Origin: Hyperoodon ampullatus
Lineage: Eukaryota > Chordata > Mammalia > Artiodactyla > Ziphiidae
Direction of reading: 5' to 3'
DNA: 64,000 nucleotides
Assembly (NCBI GenBank): GCA_949752795.1
Contig: OX457062.1
Span: 89,951,777 to 90,015,776, forward strand
A program made the position numbers and the translations under genes. The notes below the pieces were generated by a model that saw only the letters and a program-made list of their open reading frames with translations, was not told where the DNA came from and made no database searches. Below, piece by piece: positions 1 to 10,869 of the stretch (its first letter is position 1; every line of letters begins with the position of its first letter).

Positions 1-284
1 GACCTTTAGGCAACCTCATGAATGAGGTAGAACCCTTCGTGAATGGAATTCACCTTTATAAAAGTGGCCCTAGAGAGATCCCCAAGCTGCTTCCACTATG
101 TGAGAACCCGGTGAGAAGTGGGCAGTCTGCAACCTGGAAGAGGGCCTTTACCAGAACCCTACCATGCTGGCACCATGATCTGGGACTTCCAGCCTTTATA
201 ACTGAGAAACAAATGTTTGTTGTTTATAAGCCAACCAGTCTGTTGTATTGATTCTTTGTTATGGCAGCTCAAACTCACTAAGAG
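1..284 (+). mobile_element. MaLR-type LTR (MST/MLT1-like), sense, cut by window start
   Basis: The stretch ending 'tttgttgtttataagccaac' and 'gttatggcagctcaaactca' matches the 3' half of MST/MLT1 LTRs as I remember them. It is old and diverged. The 5' end lies outside the window. Confidence 0.7.
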
Positions 285-1214
285 ATGGGTAGACATGAAT
301 TCTGGGGGGACACTATCTCACCCACTAGAGTCTGCCCTTTGGTCTCCCAACATTCATGTCCACCCCTGGTGCAAAATACATTCATTCCATCCCAATATCC
401 CCAAGTCTTAACCCATTCCAACATTAACTCTAAATCTTATCAAGAAGTTCCAAACTCATCATCTAAATCAGATATGGGTGAGGCTCTGGGTATTATATAT
501 ACTGGGGCAAAATTCCTCTCCCTTTGTGAACCTGTGAAACTGATCTGCTTCCAAAACTGGTAAGACAGACATAGGATAGATATTCCCACTCAGAAAGGGA
601 GAAAATGGAAGACGAAAAGAGATTACTAGTCCAAAGCAAGCTCAAAACCCAGCAGGGCAAGTTCCATGAGGTTTCAAGGACTGAGAATAATACTTCATGG
701 CTCAAAGCTCCATCCTCTTGGACTGGGGCAGTGGCCCTGCCCTCAGAGTCATTCTTCCTTTTTCTTCAATGATAACATTTGCAGTGGAATACCTCTATCA
801 GCCTGTTTCCTGCACGTGAAATTTCAGAAGTCTAACAGTCTTCCTTTACTGTGTCCCATCTCTGTATCTTTTACTACAGGCTGGCAGTGTTTCTGTTGGT
901 ATAAAATTCTCAGAAACCTTACATGCAATTTGCTGCTTAGGAGTGAAGGGCGTCCAGGCCATCATTCCTCACTGAATTTTACCATAAGCAGCAGGGAGAA
1001 ACCAGGCCACATCCTCCACATTTAAAAAATCTCCTTAGCTAAATCTCTAAGTTCATTGCTTACAAATCTACTTGCCACCCAACAGCAAAAGACATTTCAG
1101 ACAAGCTTCCTGCCACTTTTTAACCAGATTACCTGTTGTCCAGTTCCTAACAACATGTTCCTCATTTCCATCTGAGACCATAATTACAAGAAGCACCTTT
1201 AAGAGCTATATTTC

Positions 1215-1420
1215 TTTTTTTTTTTTTTTCGGTACGCGGGCCTCTCACTGTTGTGGCCTCTCCCGCTGCGTAGCACAGGCTCCAGACACGCAGGCCCAGC
1301 GGCCATGGCTCACGGGCCCAGCCGCTCCGTGGCATGTGGGATCTTCCCGGACCGGGGCACGAACCCATGTCCCCTGCATCGGCAGGCAGACTCTCAACCA
1401 CTGCGCCACCAGGGAAGCCC
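1215..1420 (-). mobile_element. CHR-type SINE, short form
   Basis: Antisense copy: T-run, 'ggtacgcgggcctctcactg', ending 'ccaccagggaagccc'. Imperfect target duplications ('aagagctatatttct' and 'aagagtcatatttct') flank it. Pol III A and B box remnants are in the tRNA-derived head. Confidence 0.92.
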
Positions 1421-1666
1421 TTAAGAGTCATATTTCTAACAACATTCTGTTCATGACAATATGTATACGTTCTATGGTGATAGAAGCTTTCTTGATAACT
1501 CTTCTTTTCTTCTGAGTCTTTGCCAGAATCACCTTTAACCCATATTTCTACCAACAATGTCTTCAAGACAACCTAGGCTTTTTCTGTCATGTGCCTCAAA
1601 ATTCTTCCAGCCTCAATCTCTTTCCAAATTCCAAAGCCATTTCCACATTTTAAAGTATTTGTTATA

Positions 1667-2005
1667 GGGCTTCCCTGGTGGTGCAGTGGTTAAGAATCTG
1701 CCTGCCAATACAGGGACACGTGTTCGAGCCCTGGTCTGGGAAGATCCCACATGCCGCAGGGAAACTAAGCCCGTGCACCACAACTACTGAGCCTGCGTGC
1801 CACAACTAGTGAAGCCCACGTGCCTAGAGCCTGTGCTCCACAACAAGAGAAGACACTGCAATGAGAAGCCCATGCACCACAACAAAGAGTAGCCCCTGCT
1901 CGCCACAACTAGAGAAAGCCCACGCACAGCAACAAAGACCCAGTGCAGCCAAAAATAAATAAATTTAAATAAATAAATAAACAAACAAACAAATAAACAA
2001 ACACT
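1667..2005 (+). mobile_element. CHR-type SINE, long form
   Basis: Starts 'gggcttccctggtggtgcag', passes 'ccacaactactgagcc' and 'gcacagcaacaaagaccc', and ends in an A-rich tail with AAAT/AAAC repeats. It interrupts the MaLR internal region. Confidence 0.9.
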
Positions 2006-2055
2006 CCCTCCTTTTTTAAAAAAAAGAAAAATTTGTTACAGCAGCACCCCACTAC

Positions 2056-2648
2056 TGTGCACCAGTGCCATATCAAATCCCAGAGACAGAGTTTTGGGTG
2101 AAGAAGAAAAGAATAGCTTTGTTGCTTTGCCAGGCAAAGAGGGACACAGCGGGCTCCTGCCCTGAAAAACTGTGTGTCTCAACCCAGGAGGATTTGCTGA
2201 GGAGTTTTATAGCAGTGGTTCAAGGGTGGGGTTACCGATAAGATCAGGGTGTGTGCAGGGCCTGCACTCCTTTAATCTGGTCTCAGGTAATCTCTTGATG
2301 AGCTTCTTTGGTTCCTTTAATCTGGCCTCAGGTGTTCTTCTCTGGAATGAAGAATACTGACATCTTCCATTTCTTGGGGGTTTTAGTTCTATAAAGAGCT
2401 TAAAAATATTGTTATGTGTATCCCTTGAGATGGAACCAGGACCCTGCCCCAAGGCTGCACTATTGTTTCTTGGCTGTTCCTCCCTTATCTCTGCATCCCC
2501 TCCCTTCCCTGATTAGCAACTGTTTGAATCTGCCCTTTGGAACTCAGGGAAGGTCATGGAAGCTGGAGTCTATTCCCTACAAGCAAGAAATGGGGGACAT
2601 GGAAAGGTTTCTGTGCCCAGGAGTCCCACAGGGTCCTGCTCAGTTTCA
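2056..2648 (-). mobile_element. Solo LTR (ERV-type) inside the MaLR element
   Basis: A 593-bp block interrupting the MaLR sequence exactly between 'ccccactac' and 'ctaccaaaatct'. It begins TG and ends CA, with the 4-bp duplication CTAC at 2052-2055 and 2649-2652, the hallmark of LTR integration. Minus orientation is inferred from resemblance to cetartiodactyl ERV LTRs starting TGAAACTGAGCAGG. A 45-bp spaced internal duplication (TTTAATCTGG at 2271 and 2316) is visible. No internal genes remain. Confidence 0.75.
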
Positions 2649-2653
2649 CTACC

Positions 2654-3103
2654 AAAATCTATATTAGTTTCCTATGGCTGCTGTAATAAATAATCACAAA
2701 CTGGCTGGATTAAAACAAGAGAAATTTATAGTTTCATGGTTCTGGAGACTAGAAGTCCAAAATCAAGATGTCAGCAGGGCCATGCTCCCCCTGAAGGCTC
2801 TAGGGAAGAATTCTTCCTTTCCTCTTCTGGGTTCTGGTGGTTCCAGGCAATCTTTGGTGTACCTTGGTTTGTAGTTATGTCACTCCAGTCTCTGCCTCCT
2901 TCATCATGTAGCTTCTTTCCTGTTGCTCTGTGTCCTCTCTACTTATGGAGACATCAGTTATTGGATTTAGGACCACCCTAATCCAGTATGGCCGCTTCTT
3001 AACTAACTACATCTGCAAAGACCTTGTTTCCAAAAAAGGTCACCTTCTGAGGTTCTGGGTGGATATACATTTGGGGGGAGACACTATTCAACCCCCTACA
3101 GGT
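2654..3103 (-). mobile_element. MLT1-like LTR, antisense
   Basis: Begins 'tattagtttcctatggctgc' and ends 'gacactattcaaccccctac', the antisense outline of MLT1 LTRs. It continues directly from the MaLR internal region once the solo LTR is removed. Confidence 0.7.
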
Positions 3104-3148
3104 TCCAAGTAGCACAGTTTGGAAATCAATGCACTAAACTCTGCACCT

Positions 3149-3176
3149 ATTGAAGGCAGGCTTGCCTGCCTTCAAT
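3149..3176. repeat. Perfect 13-bp inverted repeat with 2-nt centre
   Basis: Arms at 3149-3161 and 3164-3176 (ATTGAAGGCAGGC and its reverse complement) around TT. Confidence 0.9.
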
Positions 3177-3239
3177 TTTTACCCTCCCCGCCGCGCCCCC
3201 CCCAGCTTCTAGCACACGTCATAGAATACTGTTTTTTTT

Positions 3240-3652
3240 AAAATGTTGCCTGGAATTCATACCTCTGCATTCACAGCATCATTATTCACAATAGCCAAAA
3301 GGTAGAAAAAACCCAAATGTCCATAGAAGGAAGAAAGGATAGAGAGAATGTGTTATATACATACAACAGAATATCACTCAGCCTTTAAATAGAAATGGAA
3401 ATCTGCCACACGCTGCAACATGGATGAACCCTGAAAGCATTACGCTAAGTAAAATAAGCCAGACACAAAAGGATAAATACTGTGTGATTCCACTTACAAG
3501 AGATACTTAGAATAGTCAAATTCATTGAGATGGAAAGTAAAATGGTGGTTACCAGGGTCTGCAGAGAAGAAGGAATGGGGAATTAATGTTTAACTGGTAC
3601 AGAGTTTCAGTCTGGGATTCATGAAAAAGTTCTGTAGATGGATAGTGGAAAC
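3240..3652 (+). mobile_element. Old L1 3' fragment
   Basis: Shows the typical ORF2-end phrases 'attcacaatagccaaaaggt', 'atcactcagcctttaaa' and 'caacatggatgaacc', followed by 3' sequence. It is 5' truncated and diverged. Confidence 0.75.
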
Positions 3653-4079
3653 GTTCGCCGCTCTCTCGGCCTGAAGCCAGCCCCACCCTGCGTCTTTGGG
3701 AGGTAAAAGCGTTTATTAATTTTGACTCGAGGTCTGAACCCGGTTCAGCGTGGCAGGCGTCCTTTCACTTGCTCACCCCAGCCCCCAGCAGAATAGAAGG
3801 AGGAGGCCAGAAAGTCCAGGGAGGTCTTTGAGTGTGTCTGCGGGCATCCGCCTGCCCATCCACTCGGCCACCCGCCTACGCTTTTATGGAGAAGCTACAG
3901 TGTCAGGCCCTCCCTGTGAGAAATCCACACTGGGAGTTATTGCAAGCGCACATCTTGAGCTTCTGAATATTCATGAGGGAAGCAGAAAGGCCAATGCTAA
4001 AGGGGGAGAAATAGTAATTCATAAATATTAATAAAGGCAGGCCACATGCACCAAGTAGGGCTAGGAATGTTAACGAGAA

Positions 4080-4630
4080 GATGACGTCCGGGTCCTGCGC
4101 GTGCCCGTTGGGCGGGTGCCCGGCGCGGGCGCGGCCCCTGGAGCCCGGGCACGAGCGCGGGGAAGGGGGGGAGGGGGCGGAGGGGGCGGGGTGGGGGGAG
4201 GAGGGAGCGGAGCCGGGCGCCGGCGGAGCTGCGAGGGGAGCGCTCGCTAGCTCGCGGCTGTGCCGCTGTCGCTGAGCTGCGCTCCGGCCGCTCCCCGCGG
4301 CCAGTGGATGGGGGTGTCCAGCTGAGCCCCGCGATCCACCTCCCTCCTCCGGGACCCGCACAGGTGCAGTCGCGGGGGGCGACCTTAATCCAGACCGACC
4401 CACTGCCGTGAGTGGGGGTGGACGGGGGTGGGGAAGGAGGCCCCGCGACTTGGGATGCTCCGGCCGGCAGGTCTGGGGGCGCCGAAGCTCCGCACCCAGG
4501 ACGGTCCCACCCCGGAATCGGAAAGGAAGAGCCCGGAGGCCGTCGCCCTCCTGCCCAGCCCTTCACGGGAGAGCAGCGGGGCACAGCGCCCGGCGCCGGG
4601 AGATACCGGATGATGGGCACTTCAAGCATC
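4080..4630 (+). promoter_or_regulatory. FEZ1: CpG island and presumed FEZ1 promoter
   Basis: An abrupt rise in GC and CpG density begins at about 4080, after AT-rich flank. GC boxes (GGGGCGG) sit at 4174-4180 and about 4184-4190 in a G-run stretch, and an ATF/CREB-like half site (TGACGTCC) at 4082-4089. No TATA box is evident close by, as usual for CpG-island promoters. Moderate CpG density continues to about 5250. The start site is not defined by sequence alone; I infer it lies near 4200. Confidence 0.8.
4200..4407 (+). other. FEZ1: FEZ1 non-coding exon 1 (5' UTR), start approximate
   Basis: This GC-rich segment lies just downstream of the GC boxes and ends at a good donor, CTGCC|GTGAGT, with GT at 4408-4409. 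No ATG here opens a frame joining FEZ1; the initiating ATG is in exon 2, so exon 1 would be untranslated, as in known mammalian FEZ1. The 5' boundary is a guess; the donor is the better supported end. Other GT dinucleotides nearby could serve instead. Confidence 0.55.
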
Positions 4631-4655
4631 ATCGGAGCCTCGGCCCCCCAGCCAG

Positions 4656-4657
<2 letters not shown>

Positions 4658-4717
<60 letters not shown>
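4658..4717. repeat. (GT)30 microsatellite
   Basis: Sixty uninterrupted bases of GT, about 250 bp after the exon 1 donor of FEZ1 and inside the CpG-rich zone. Uninterrupted repeats of this length are usually polymorphic. Confidence 0.97.
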
Positions 4718-4721
<4 letters not shown>

Positions 4722-6967
4722 GCAGCGCGGCTTGGGGACTGGGGGAGGCAGGGAACGCAGCCCGATGGTGCTGGAGCAGTGGGTCGGTACCTCCTCCCAG
4801 GACCGTTATCTGGTCCGGCTCCCTTCAACGCCCCAGAATCATCTATGCCTCTAAGAACCTGACCCCGCACCCCGCCCGTGCCCCTCCCTGGGACGCCGAG
4901 CCTCTCCCTAGGGACCGTGCATTCCTGCAGTGTCAGAACCGCTGGCAGCTGCCGCAGACGCTGGCGGAGCGATTGTTTTACCGCGAACAGGTCGGAGAAA
5001 GGACGGGTGTGATGGTGGTGGGGCACGCTGCCCTCCTGTGGGCCCAGGGCCTCTGGGGCTGGGAGCGCATCTGACGGAGCCCCCAGGGGGTACATCACAG
5101 CCCTCTCTTCTTCTCTCTTCCCTATCCCTGCCCTACTCGCCGCGACACCTCCCGACCCGCTCCGCTCCCATGTCCGGTCTTGTTTGGCTGAAAGGGCCGT
5201 GGCCGTTGGAGTATGCGTGCGGCCTGCGCGGGATGCCCCCGGCTTTCTTGGAGCTCCAGGCATTGTGCTGCTTGGAGGAGCCTTTCTTTACCCCAACAGA
5301 CTGGGGGAGGGGGATGTGAGATGAGGGTGAACGGAGCAGCAGGAGGAGGGGGAAGGGGGAAGCGGAACCACAAAGGGGTTGCTGACTTCCATGCAGTGAA
5401 ATACTCTCTTTCCGTCAAAATGTGCCGCTTGGCACGAACATGTACACTGACTGGGCTTTGCTGAGGAGCAGTGGGAAACCGAAGGTGGGTCAGTGGAGGG
5501 CAGCTTTAGGGATGCTATGGGGGGTGGGGTGGGCATAGAATCAACTGGGCTGTAGGGCAAGTAGTGGGAAGAAGGAGAGATGGAATGGGGCCTGTGTGGA
5601 GGTGCAGAGGCCCAGCAGGGGGAGGCATGGTGAAATCTCTGCTGCTCCGCTCAGCAAAGCAGGCACTGGGAGACGGTGCTGCAGCCCCGAGCTGCAGCTA
5701 CTATGCATCATTGTGCTGCAAGAGAGGCTAACCGTGTGTTTCCTACTGGGTCTCTGTTAAGTTCTGAGCCGTCCTTTCTTTTCCAAATTACACCATCTAT
5801 TGGGAACCAAAATAAATGGAATAGATTATAGGACATAAGCAAACTATAGTCCTGCACTCTTGTTCTATGATAAAGAGAAAAAGACAAGACCACCCTCCTA
5901 TGGTTCCTTCTCTCTGCCATTCTTCATGTATTTTTTTAAAATTGATTTTGGAAGTATAAAGAAAGAGGATAAGCTCTCAATTGAATTATCCCTAGCTTTT
6001 AAGGGAAGGAAGCTTCTGAAATGAGCTGTGACTGAAGACAGGGGCAAGCTTGCCAGGATGCAAGAGTAGGACATCTCATTTGGGGGGCAAAGTTACCCCA
6101 CCAAGAGAGAAGAGCAAAAGAAGGAGAGAAGGGGAACCATTTAAGAAGGACTGCCAGCTCTAACCCAGAGACCCCTCCTTGAGGCCTTGGTGGGGCCAGT
6201 CAGATGCCTGGCTCTCACCTCCTCTGCCACAGCCTGGGCTCTTTCTACAAATTCTGGGCTCAGTTTGGGTGTCAAGTGACTTTGATTTTCAATGCAGGCT
6301 CTCAGTTTTAGCTTCCTCCCCACCTGGTCGTTCATGCGGAGCTTCTTGGCTCCTGGGTAGTGAGTAGTTGATGAAAAGAAATCAGGCTATATTGCAGATT
6401 GTTCAAATGATCACATTTCTGAACTTTAGAGCTGTGACATCCATTTCTTCTTTTATACTCTTCTAGGTGAATCTATTTTCTCTAGAGCCTGGGCTGAGGA
6501 TAGGTGCTTTCAGGATAATCTTCTTTGTTGCCAACGCTCAAAACTCAATCATAGCCCTAGGTTCCACTCGGCTCGCCCTCCTGTTACTGGTTAATGGTAT
6601 AGATTGTGCTGTTTCAAATCAGCACCCTCCTTGATATCACCTTCTCACACCAGCTCCCTTGTCCCCTCCAGGAAGAGTACAGATTTAAAGGAAGTGTACT
6701 ATCTGGGATACCAGCTGGTTAGCTTTCATGTCTCTCTGAAATGGAACCAGTGATCTGAATGGCTTTGACCACATGAATTGAAAATAGCAGGGGTGCCTTA
6801 GTAAAAAAAGATGGTAACATTCATTCAGCAGTAGTTCTCTCATTTGATAAGCATTTTGAAGCATCACACATGGAATATCATGGCAAGGATAGTTTTTCTC
6901 TTCCTCGAAGCACTCTCACGCCACATTTCCACGTAACTAAGTTAGCCTCGTTTTCCTAATATTGTTG

Positions 6968-7190
6968 ACATTTACCGGATACTTCATGTATTCCACACAT
7001 TGTGCTTAGCACTTCAAAGATTATCTCATTTACTCCACCAAATAACCTCCAATATAAGTGCTATTTAAACCCCATTTTATGGATGAGGAAGCTGAGTCAG
7101 AGAGGCTTATAATTTGTCCAATGTCTCATAGCTAGGAAGTAATAGGAACAGGATTGGAACCTGGGGCCCGGCATTAACCATCAGAGCCCT
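6968..7190 (-). repeat. MIR-like SINE fragment
   Basis: The 'ccattttatggatgaggaag' segment and the following 'catagctaggaag' match the antisense MIR core. Confidence 0.6.
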
Positions 7191-7479
7191 TCCTCTCTCA
7201 ATACAAATCCCTTGTCTGTAAAACCTTCCTTACTCTCGATTGCACTCAGTGATATTTTCTAAACTCACTTTTTTGGCACTCGGGGGTTCCTAATCTTTTT
7301 TGTGCTATGGGCCACTTTAACAATGTAGAGAAACCTTCGGGATCTTTCTCTGAATATGCTTTTAAGTGCATAAAATAAAATATGGTTATATTCAAAGAGC
7401 CCTTAGGGGTCTGTCGACCATAGGTGAAGAACCTCTAGCTGGCAATTAGTTGTGTGTATATTGCTTAATAGCTGGATTG

Positions 7480-7740
7480 TCCAAAATGGTAGCCACTAGC
7501 CATACGTGGATATTGGACACTTGAAATGTGGCTGATCCACATGGAGACATACTGTGAATGTAAAATATACATTTCAAAGACTTAGTATGAAAAAAGAATA
7601 TAAAATGTCTCATTAATATTTAAAAATATGGATTACATTTTGCAATGGCAATATTTTGTATATATTAGATTAAATAAACTATACTATTAAAATATATCAA
7701 TTAAAAGTATTAAGTTAATATGTTATTAAAATTAACTTTC
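7480..7740. repeat. Decayed DNA-transposon-like sequence
   Basis: The phrases 'ggtagccactagccat' and 'gacacttgaaatgtggctg', followed by AT-rich sequence, recall an old mammalian non-autonomous DNA transposon. I cannot name the family securely. Confidence 0.4.
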
Positions 7741-9039
7741 AGAGGCATTAACTCTATACCAACACCTTCATTTTAACAAACGAGGAAATCAGGACCCACA
7801 ACGCTTGTCACTCAGCCAGGCTTTGGCAGGTCTGTTGGCTCTTGAGCCTGTGTTCTTTCCAAGCTGTCATAATACTGCTTTTATATCTTTTTGTATTCCA
7901 AGGTCCTGTTATGTTGCCTTTGCAAACTGTAAATACTCAGCATATGTTTTGATGAGATGTGGTGGTAACTGACTTAATCCCAGTAAAATCCCAGTAAGAA
8001 CTGTCCGGGTCCTCACCTGGCATACCCTCTGCCTCGCTTATTTAGAGTTTTAGTTTTGTAGGTAGAGGTGGAGAATGGCAGTCCTGGGGCAGAAGCCGTG
8101 GTTTTTGCTGTCTGTTTGGTCCTCTTGAGGTAGTGATTCCAATTTAAGCATCTATCTGGATCAGTCATCACGCAGATAGGAGGGAAAAGTTTGGTTGCCT
8201 TGCCGTGTTCCAGGGTAGAGAAGGGTATGATAGACAATAATGCTTGTGCTGCCTGCAATGGAAAATGAAAACTGTGGGGGGTGGACAGAAGATCATTTGT
8301 CAGTGAGCACACATTGATTGATTGCCTCGCCGCAGGCAGTGTGTGCTAGAAACCATGGAGGGTATCCAGAGGACGTCTCTGCCCTCGAGGAATTTAAATT
8401 AAAATTGGGGAAGGGCTTGGATGTACACACAGATGGTTAAATCACAGTGAAAGGCAGTGTATGTTGAGGACCCGGAGCTGTTGGGAAATGAAGGGAGGAG
8501 CGTGTACAGCCTTCCAGGGTGTAGTGCCCAAGGTGGTTGTGGAGTCTGGGCTTTGGAGCACATGAGTCTCTGGGTCTTATCTCTTACAGGGTACTAGGTC
8601 ATTTAATCCATTCTTCTAGTTTCAGACATATGCTGTGTGTCTGGGAGAAACTCAGGTGCTTGTTTGAAAGTCTGTATTAGTGTTCAATTAGTCTATCATT
8701 TATTGATGAGAGTAATAATATCCAGGTCCATGAAGCCCTATCCAAAACCCTTGGGGCCAGGCATGTTTCAGAATTTAGATTATCTCAGATTTTGGAAGGC
8801 AATAATAGAGTGCATATTCTGCATATCATCCCCCGGGGCCTGGGGCAGCAATCTCTATAATTTAAAAAAATTAAAATTTCTGCAGCAAAACACACTAAAT
8901 GGGATAAATTAAAACCATGAACAGCTGTATATTCATGTAGATCAGGTTTAGTTGCCAAACGTGTTTAGGTCAGGGCAGGTTTTACCACCAAATAATTTAT
9001 GAAAACCTTACAGGTTTTTTGGTTTTTTTAAAAAAAAAA

Positions 9040-9598
9040 CCACTTAGGTTGGAAACAACCTAAGTGTCCATCATCGGATGAATGGGTAAAGAAGATGTGG
9101 CACATATATACAATGGAATATTACTCAGCCATAAAAAGAAACGAAACTGAGCTATTTGTAATGAGGTGAATGGACCTAGAGTCTGTCATACAGAGTGAAG
9201 TAAGTCAGAAAGAGAAAGACAAATACTGTATGCTGACACATATATATGGAATTTAAGAAAAAAAATGTCATGAAGAACATAGGGGTAAGACAGGAATAAA
9301 GACGCAGACCTACTAGAGAATGGACTTGAGGATATGGGGAGGGGGAAGGGTAAGCTGTGACAAAGTGAAAGAGCGGCATGGACATATATACACTACCAAA
9401 CGTAAGGTAGATAGCTAGTGGGAAGCAGCCGCATAGCACAGGGAGATCAGCTCGGTGCTTTGTGACTGCCTTGAGGGGTGGGATAGGGAGGGTGGGAGGG
9501 AGATGCAAAAGGGAGGGGATATGGGAACATATGTATATGTATAACTGATTAAATTTGTTATAAAGCAAAAAAAATAAAAATAAAGAAAAAAAATTATT
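9040..9598 (+). mobile_element. Cetartiodactyl-type L1 3' end, 5' truncated
   Basis: Contains 'gatgaatgggtaaagaagat', 'actcagccataaaaagaaac' and the 3' UTR phrase 'agctagtgggaagcagcc', and ends in an A-rich tail. Relatively little decayed, so fairly young. Confidence 0.88.
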
Positions 9599-9938
9599 TT
9601 ATTTTATTTATTTATCTCTGGCTGTGTTGGTTTTTCGTTGCTGCGCATGGGCTCTCTCTAGTTGCGGTGAGCGGGGGCCGCTCCTCATCGTGGTGCACGG
9701 GCTTCTCATTGCGGTGGCTTCGTGTTGCAGAGCACGGTCTCTAGGCGTGGGGGCCTCAGTAGTTGTGGCGCGTGGGCTCAGTAGTTGTGGCTCGCAGGCT
9801 CTAGAGCACAGGCTCAGCAGTTGTGGCACACGGGCCCAGCTGCTCCGTGGCACATAGGATCCTCCCGGACCAGGGCTCGAACCCGCGTCCCCTGCGTTGG
9901 CAGATGGATTCCTAACCACTGTGCCACCAGGGAAGCCC
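9597..9938 (-). mobile_element. CHR-type SINE, long form, joined to the L1 tail
   Basis: Antisense: starts in T-rich 'attttatttatttatc', ends 'ccaccagggaagccc'. It sits immediately against the A-tail of the preceding L1. Confidence 0.9.
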
Positions 9939-9985
9939 AAACTTCCAGTTTTGAGAGCACATGGTTAGGGTTGTGGACCTATCGT

Positions 9986-10007
9986 AATAGTAATAATAAT
10001 AATAATA
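9986..10007. repeat. (TAA)n microsatellite
   Basis: Short run of 'taataataataataa'. Confidence 0.8.
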
Positions 10008-10027
10008 GAGAACATAAACTGAACAAC

Positions 10028-10262
10028 CTAGACGTTTATTATCTTCCAGGCACTGTTCTAAGCATTTACCAGTGTTTACTCCCTTAACCCTTAGGACAGT
10101 CCTTTGAGATAGGTCCTGTTATTATTTCTGTCCTGAGAAGAATAAAAGGGAGCACAGAGAAGTTAAGTTACTGCTAAAGTCGCAGCTGGTAAGGGGCAGA
10201 GCAGGATGCAAACCTAGGCAGTCTGGTCCAGAAACTGCATGCTTAACCATTAGGCTTTGTTT
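10028..10262 (-). repeat. MIR-like SINE fragment
   Basis: The 'ccaggcactgttctaagca' segment and later 'cagagaagttaagttactgc' match antisense MIR. It ends about 250 bp before exon 2 of FEZ1. Confidence 0.7.
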
Positions 10263-10513
10263 TTTGGAGCAGGGAATTGGAAGCAGGTGTGCCTCCAAAA
10301 TGTATGCTAATTGGGTTAGCATTATTCACACTAACAATGATATTTGAACTCCTTAAGGGTATAATAGTGAGGAAGTACGGAAGCGATGGACCAGTAAAGT
10401 GGAAGTTTTGTTTTTAGAGGGATGAGAGTTATGGAATAAGTGATTATGGTTCCTCAACAGAGTTGGCACAAAAGTCCAGTCCAAACTCACGTTACCATGT
10501 TTAATTCTTCTAG

Positions 10514-10869
10514 ATAAACGAATCCTGAACATTGCCGTTGTCCTATTGCTGTGCAAGAATGGAGGCCCCACTGGTGAGTTTGGATGAAGAATTTGAGGAC
10601 CTTCGGCCCAGCTGCTCGGAGGACCCAGAAGAGAAGCCACAGTGTTTCTACGGCTCATCTCCCCACCATCTAGAGGACCCCTCCCTCTCTGAGCTTGAGA
10701 ATTTTTCTTCTGAAATAATCAGCTTCAAGTCCATGGAGGACCTGGTGAATGAATTTGATGAGAAGCTCAATGTCTGCTTTCGGAACTACAACGCCAAGAC
10801 CGAGAACCTAGCTCCCGTAAAGAACCAGTTCCAGATCCAAGAGGAGGAGGAGACCCTGCAGGATGAGGA
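10514..10869 (+). CDS. FEZ1: FEZ1 exon 2 (start codon; residues 1-103)
   Basis: The acceptor TTCTTCTAG ends at 10513. The first 45 nt are 5' UTR; ATG is at 10559-10561 and opens [15 protein letters not shown], the FEZ1 N-terminus. An in-frame ATG 27 nt upstream (10532) is not used in the known protein, and its nine extra residues lack family resemblance. Ser58 lies in this exon. The donor is GA|GTAAGC at 10870, splitting a Glu codon after two bases. Reading past the donor meets an in-frame TAA at once. Confidence 0.97.

Larger units (their letters stand above)
286..2051 (-). mobile_element. MaLR internal region, antisense, interrupted by two SINEs
   Basis: The segment from 'acattcatgtccaccc' through 'acagcagcaccccact' resembles the antisense internal part of THE1/MST elements. 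It begins with a short antisense LTR end at about 290-335. Two SINEs split it (1215-1420 and 1667-2005). It carries only decayed, broken frames and no protein can be read. Confidence 0.65.
3104..4079. other. FEZ1 upstream flank
   Basis: Holds a palindrome (3149-3176), a C-rich run at 3181-3205, an L1 fragment (3240-3652), and about 430 bp of non-repetitive sequence next to the CpG island. The AT-rich stretch 3955-4035 (with 'gaatattcatgag' and 'ataaatattaataaa') could carry homeodomain/POU-type sites; this is inference. Confidence 0.6.
4408..10513 (+). other. FEZ1: FEZ1 intron 1
   Basis: A 6.1-kb intron. It contains the GT repeat, the rest of the CpG-rich zone to about 5250, MIR-like sequence, a decayed DNA-transposon-like stretch at 7480-7740, an L1 3' end at 9040-9598 and a SINE at 9597-9938. 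Open frames at 4412-5263 are products of GC-rich and GT-repeat DNA and look non-coding. Confidence 0.75.

Noticed and set aside
29..2700. A retroviral gene in the MaLR or solo LTR sequences
   Set aside because: Only LTR and decayed internal pieces are present, with broken frames; nothing could be read as a protein.
4412..5074. 220-codon open frame across the CpG island and GT repeat
   Set aside because: It includes a long Val-Cys run from the GT repeat and has no family resemblance; CpG-rich DNA lacks stops by composition.
10532..10558. Upstream in-frame ATG of FEZ1 exon 2
   Set aside because: It would add nine residues unknown in the family; the ATG at 10559 gives the exact 392-residue length.
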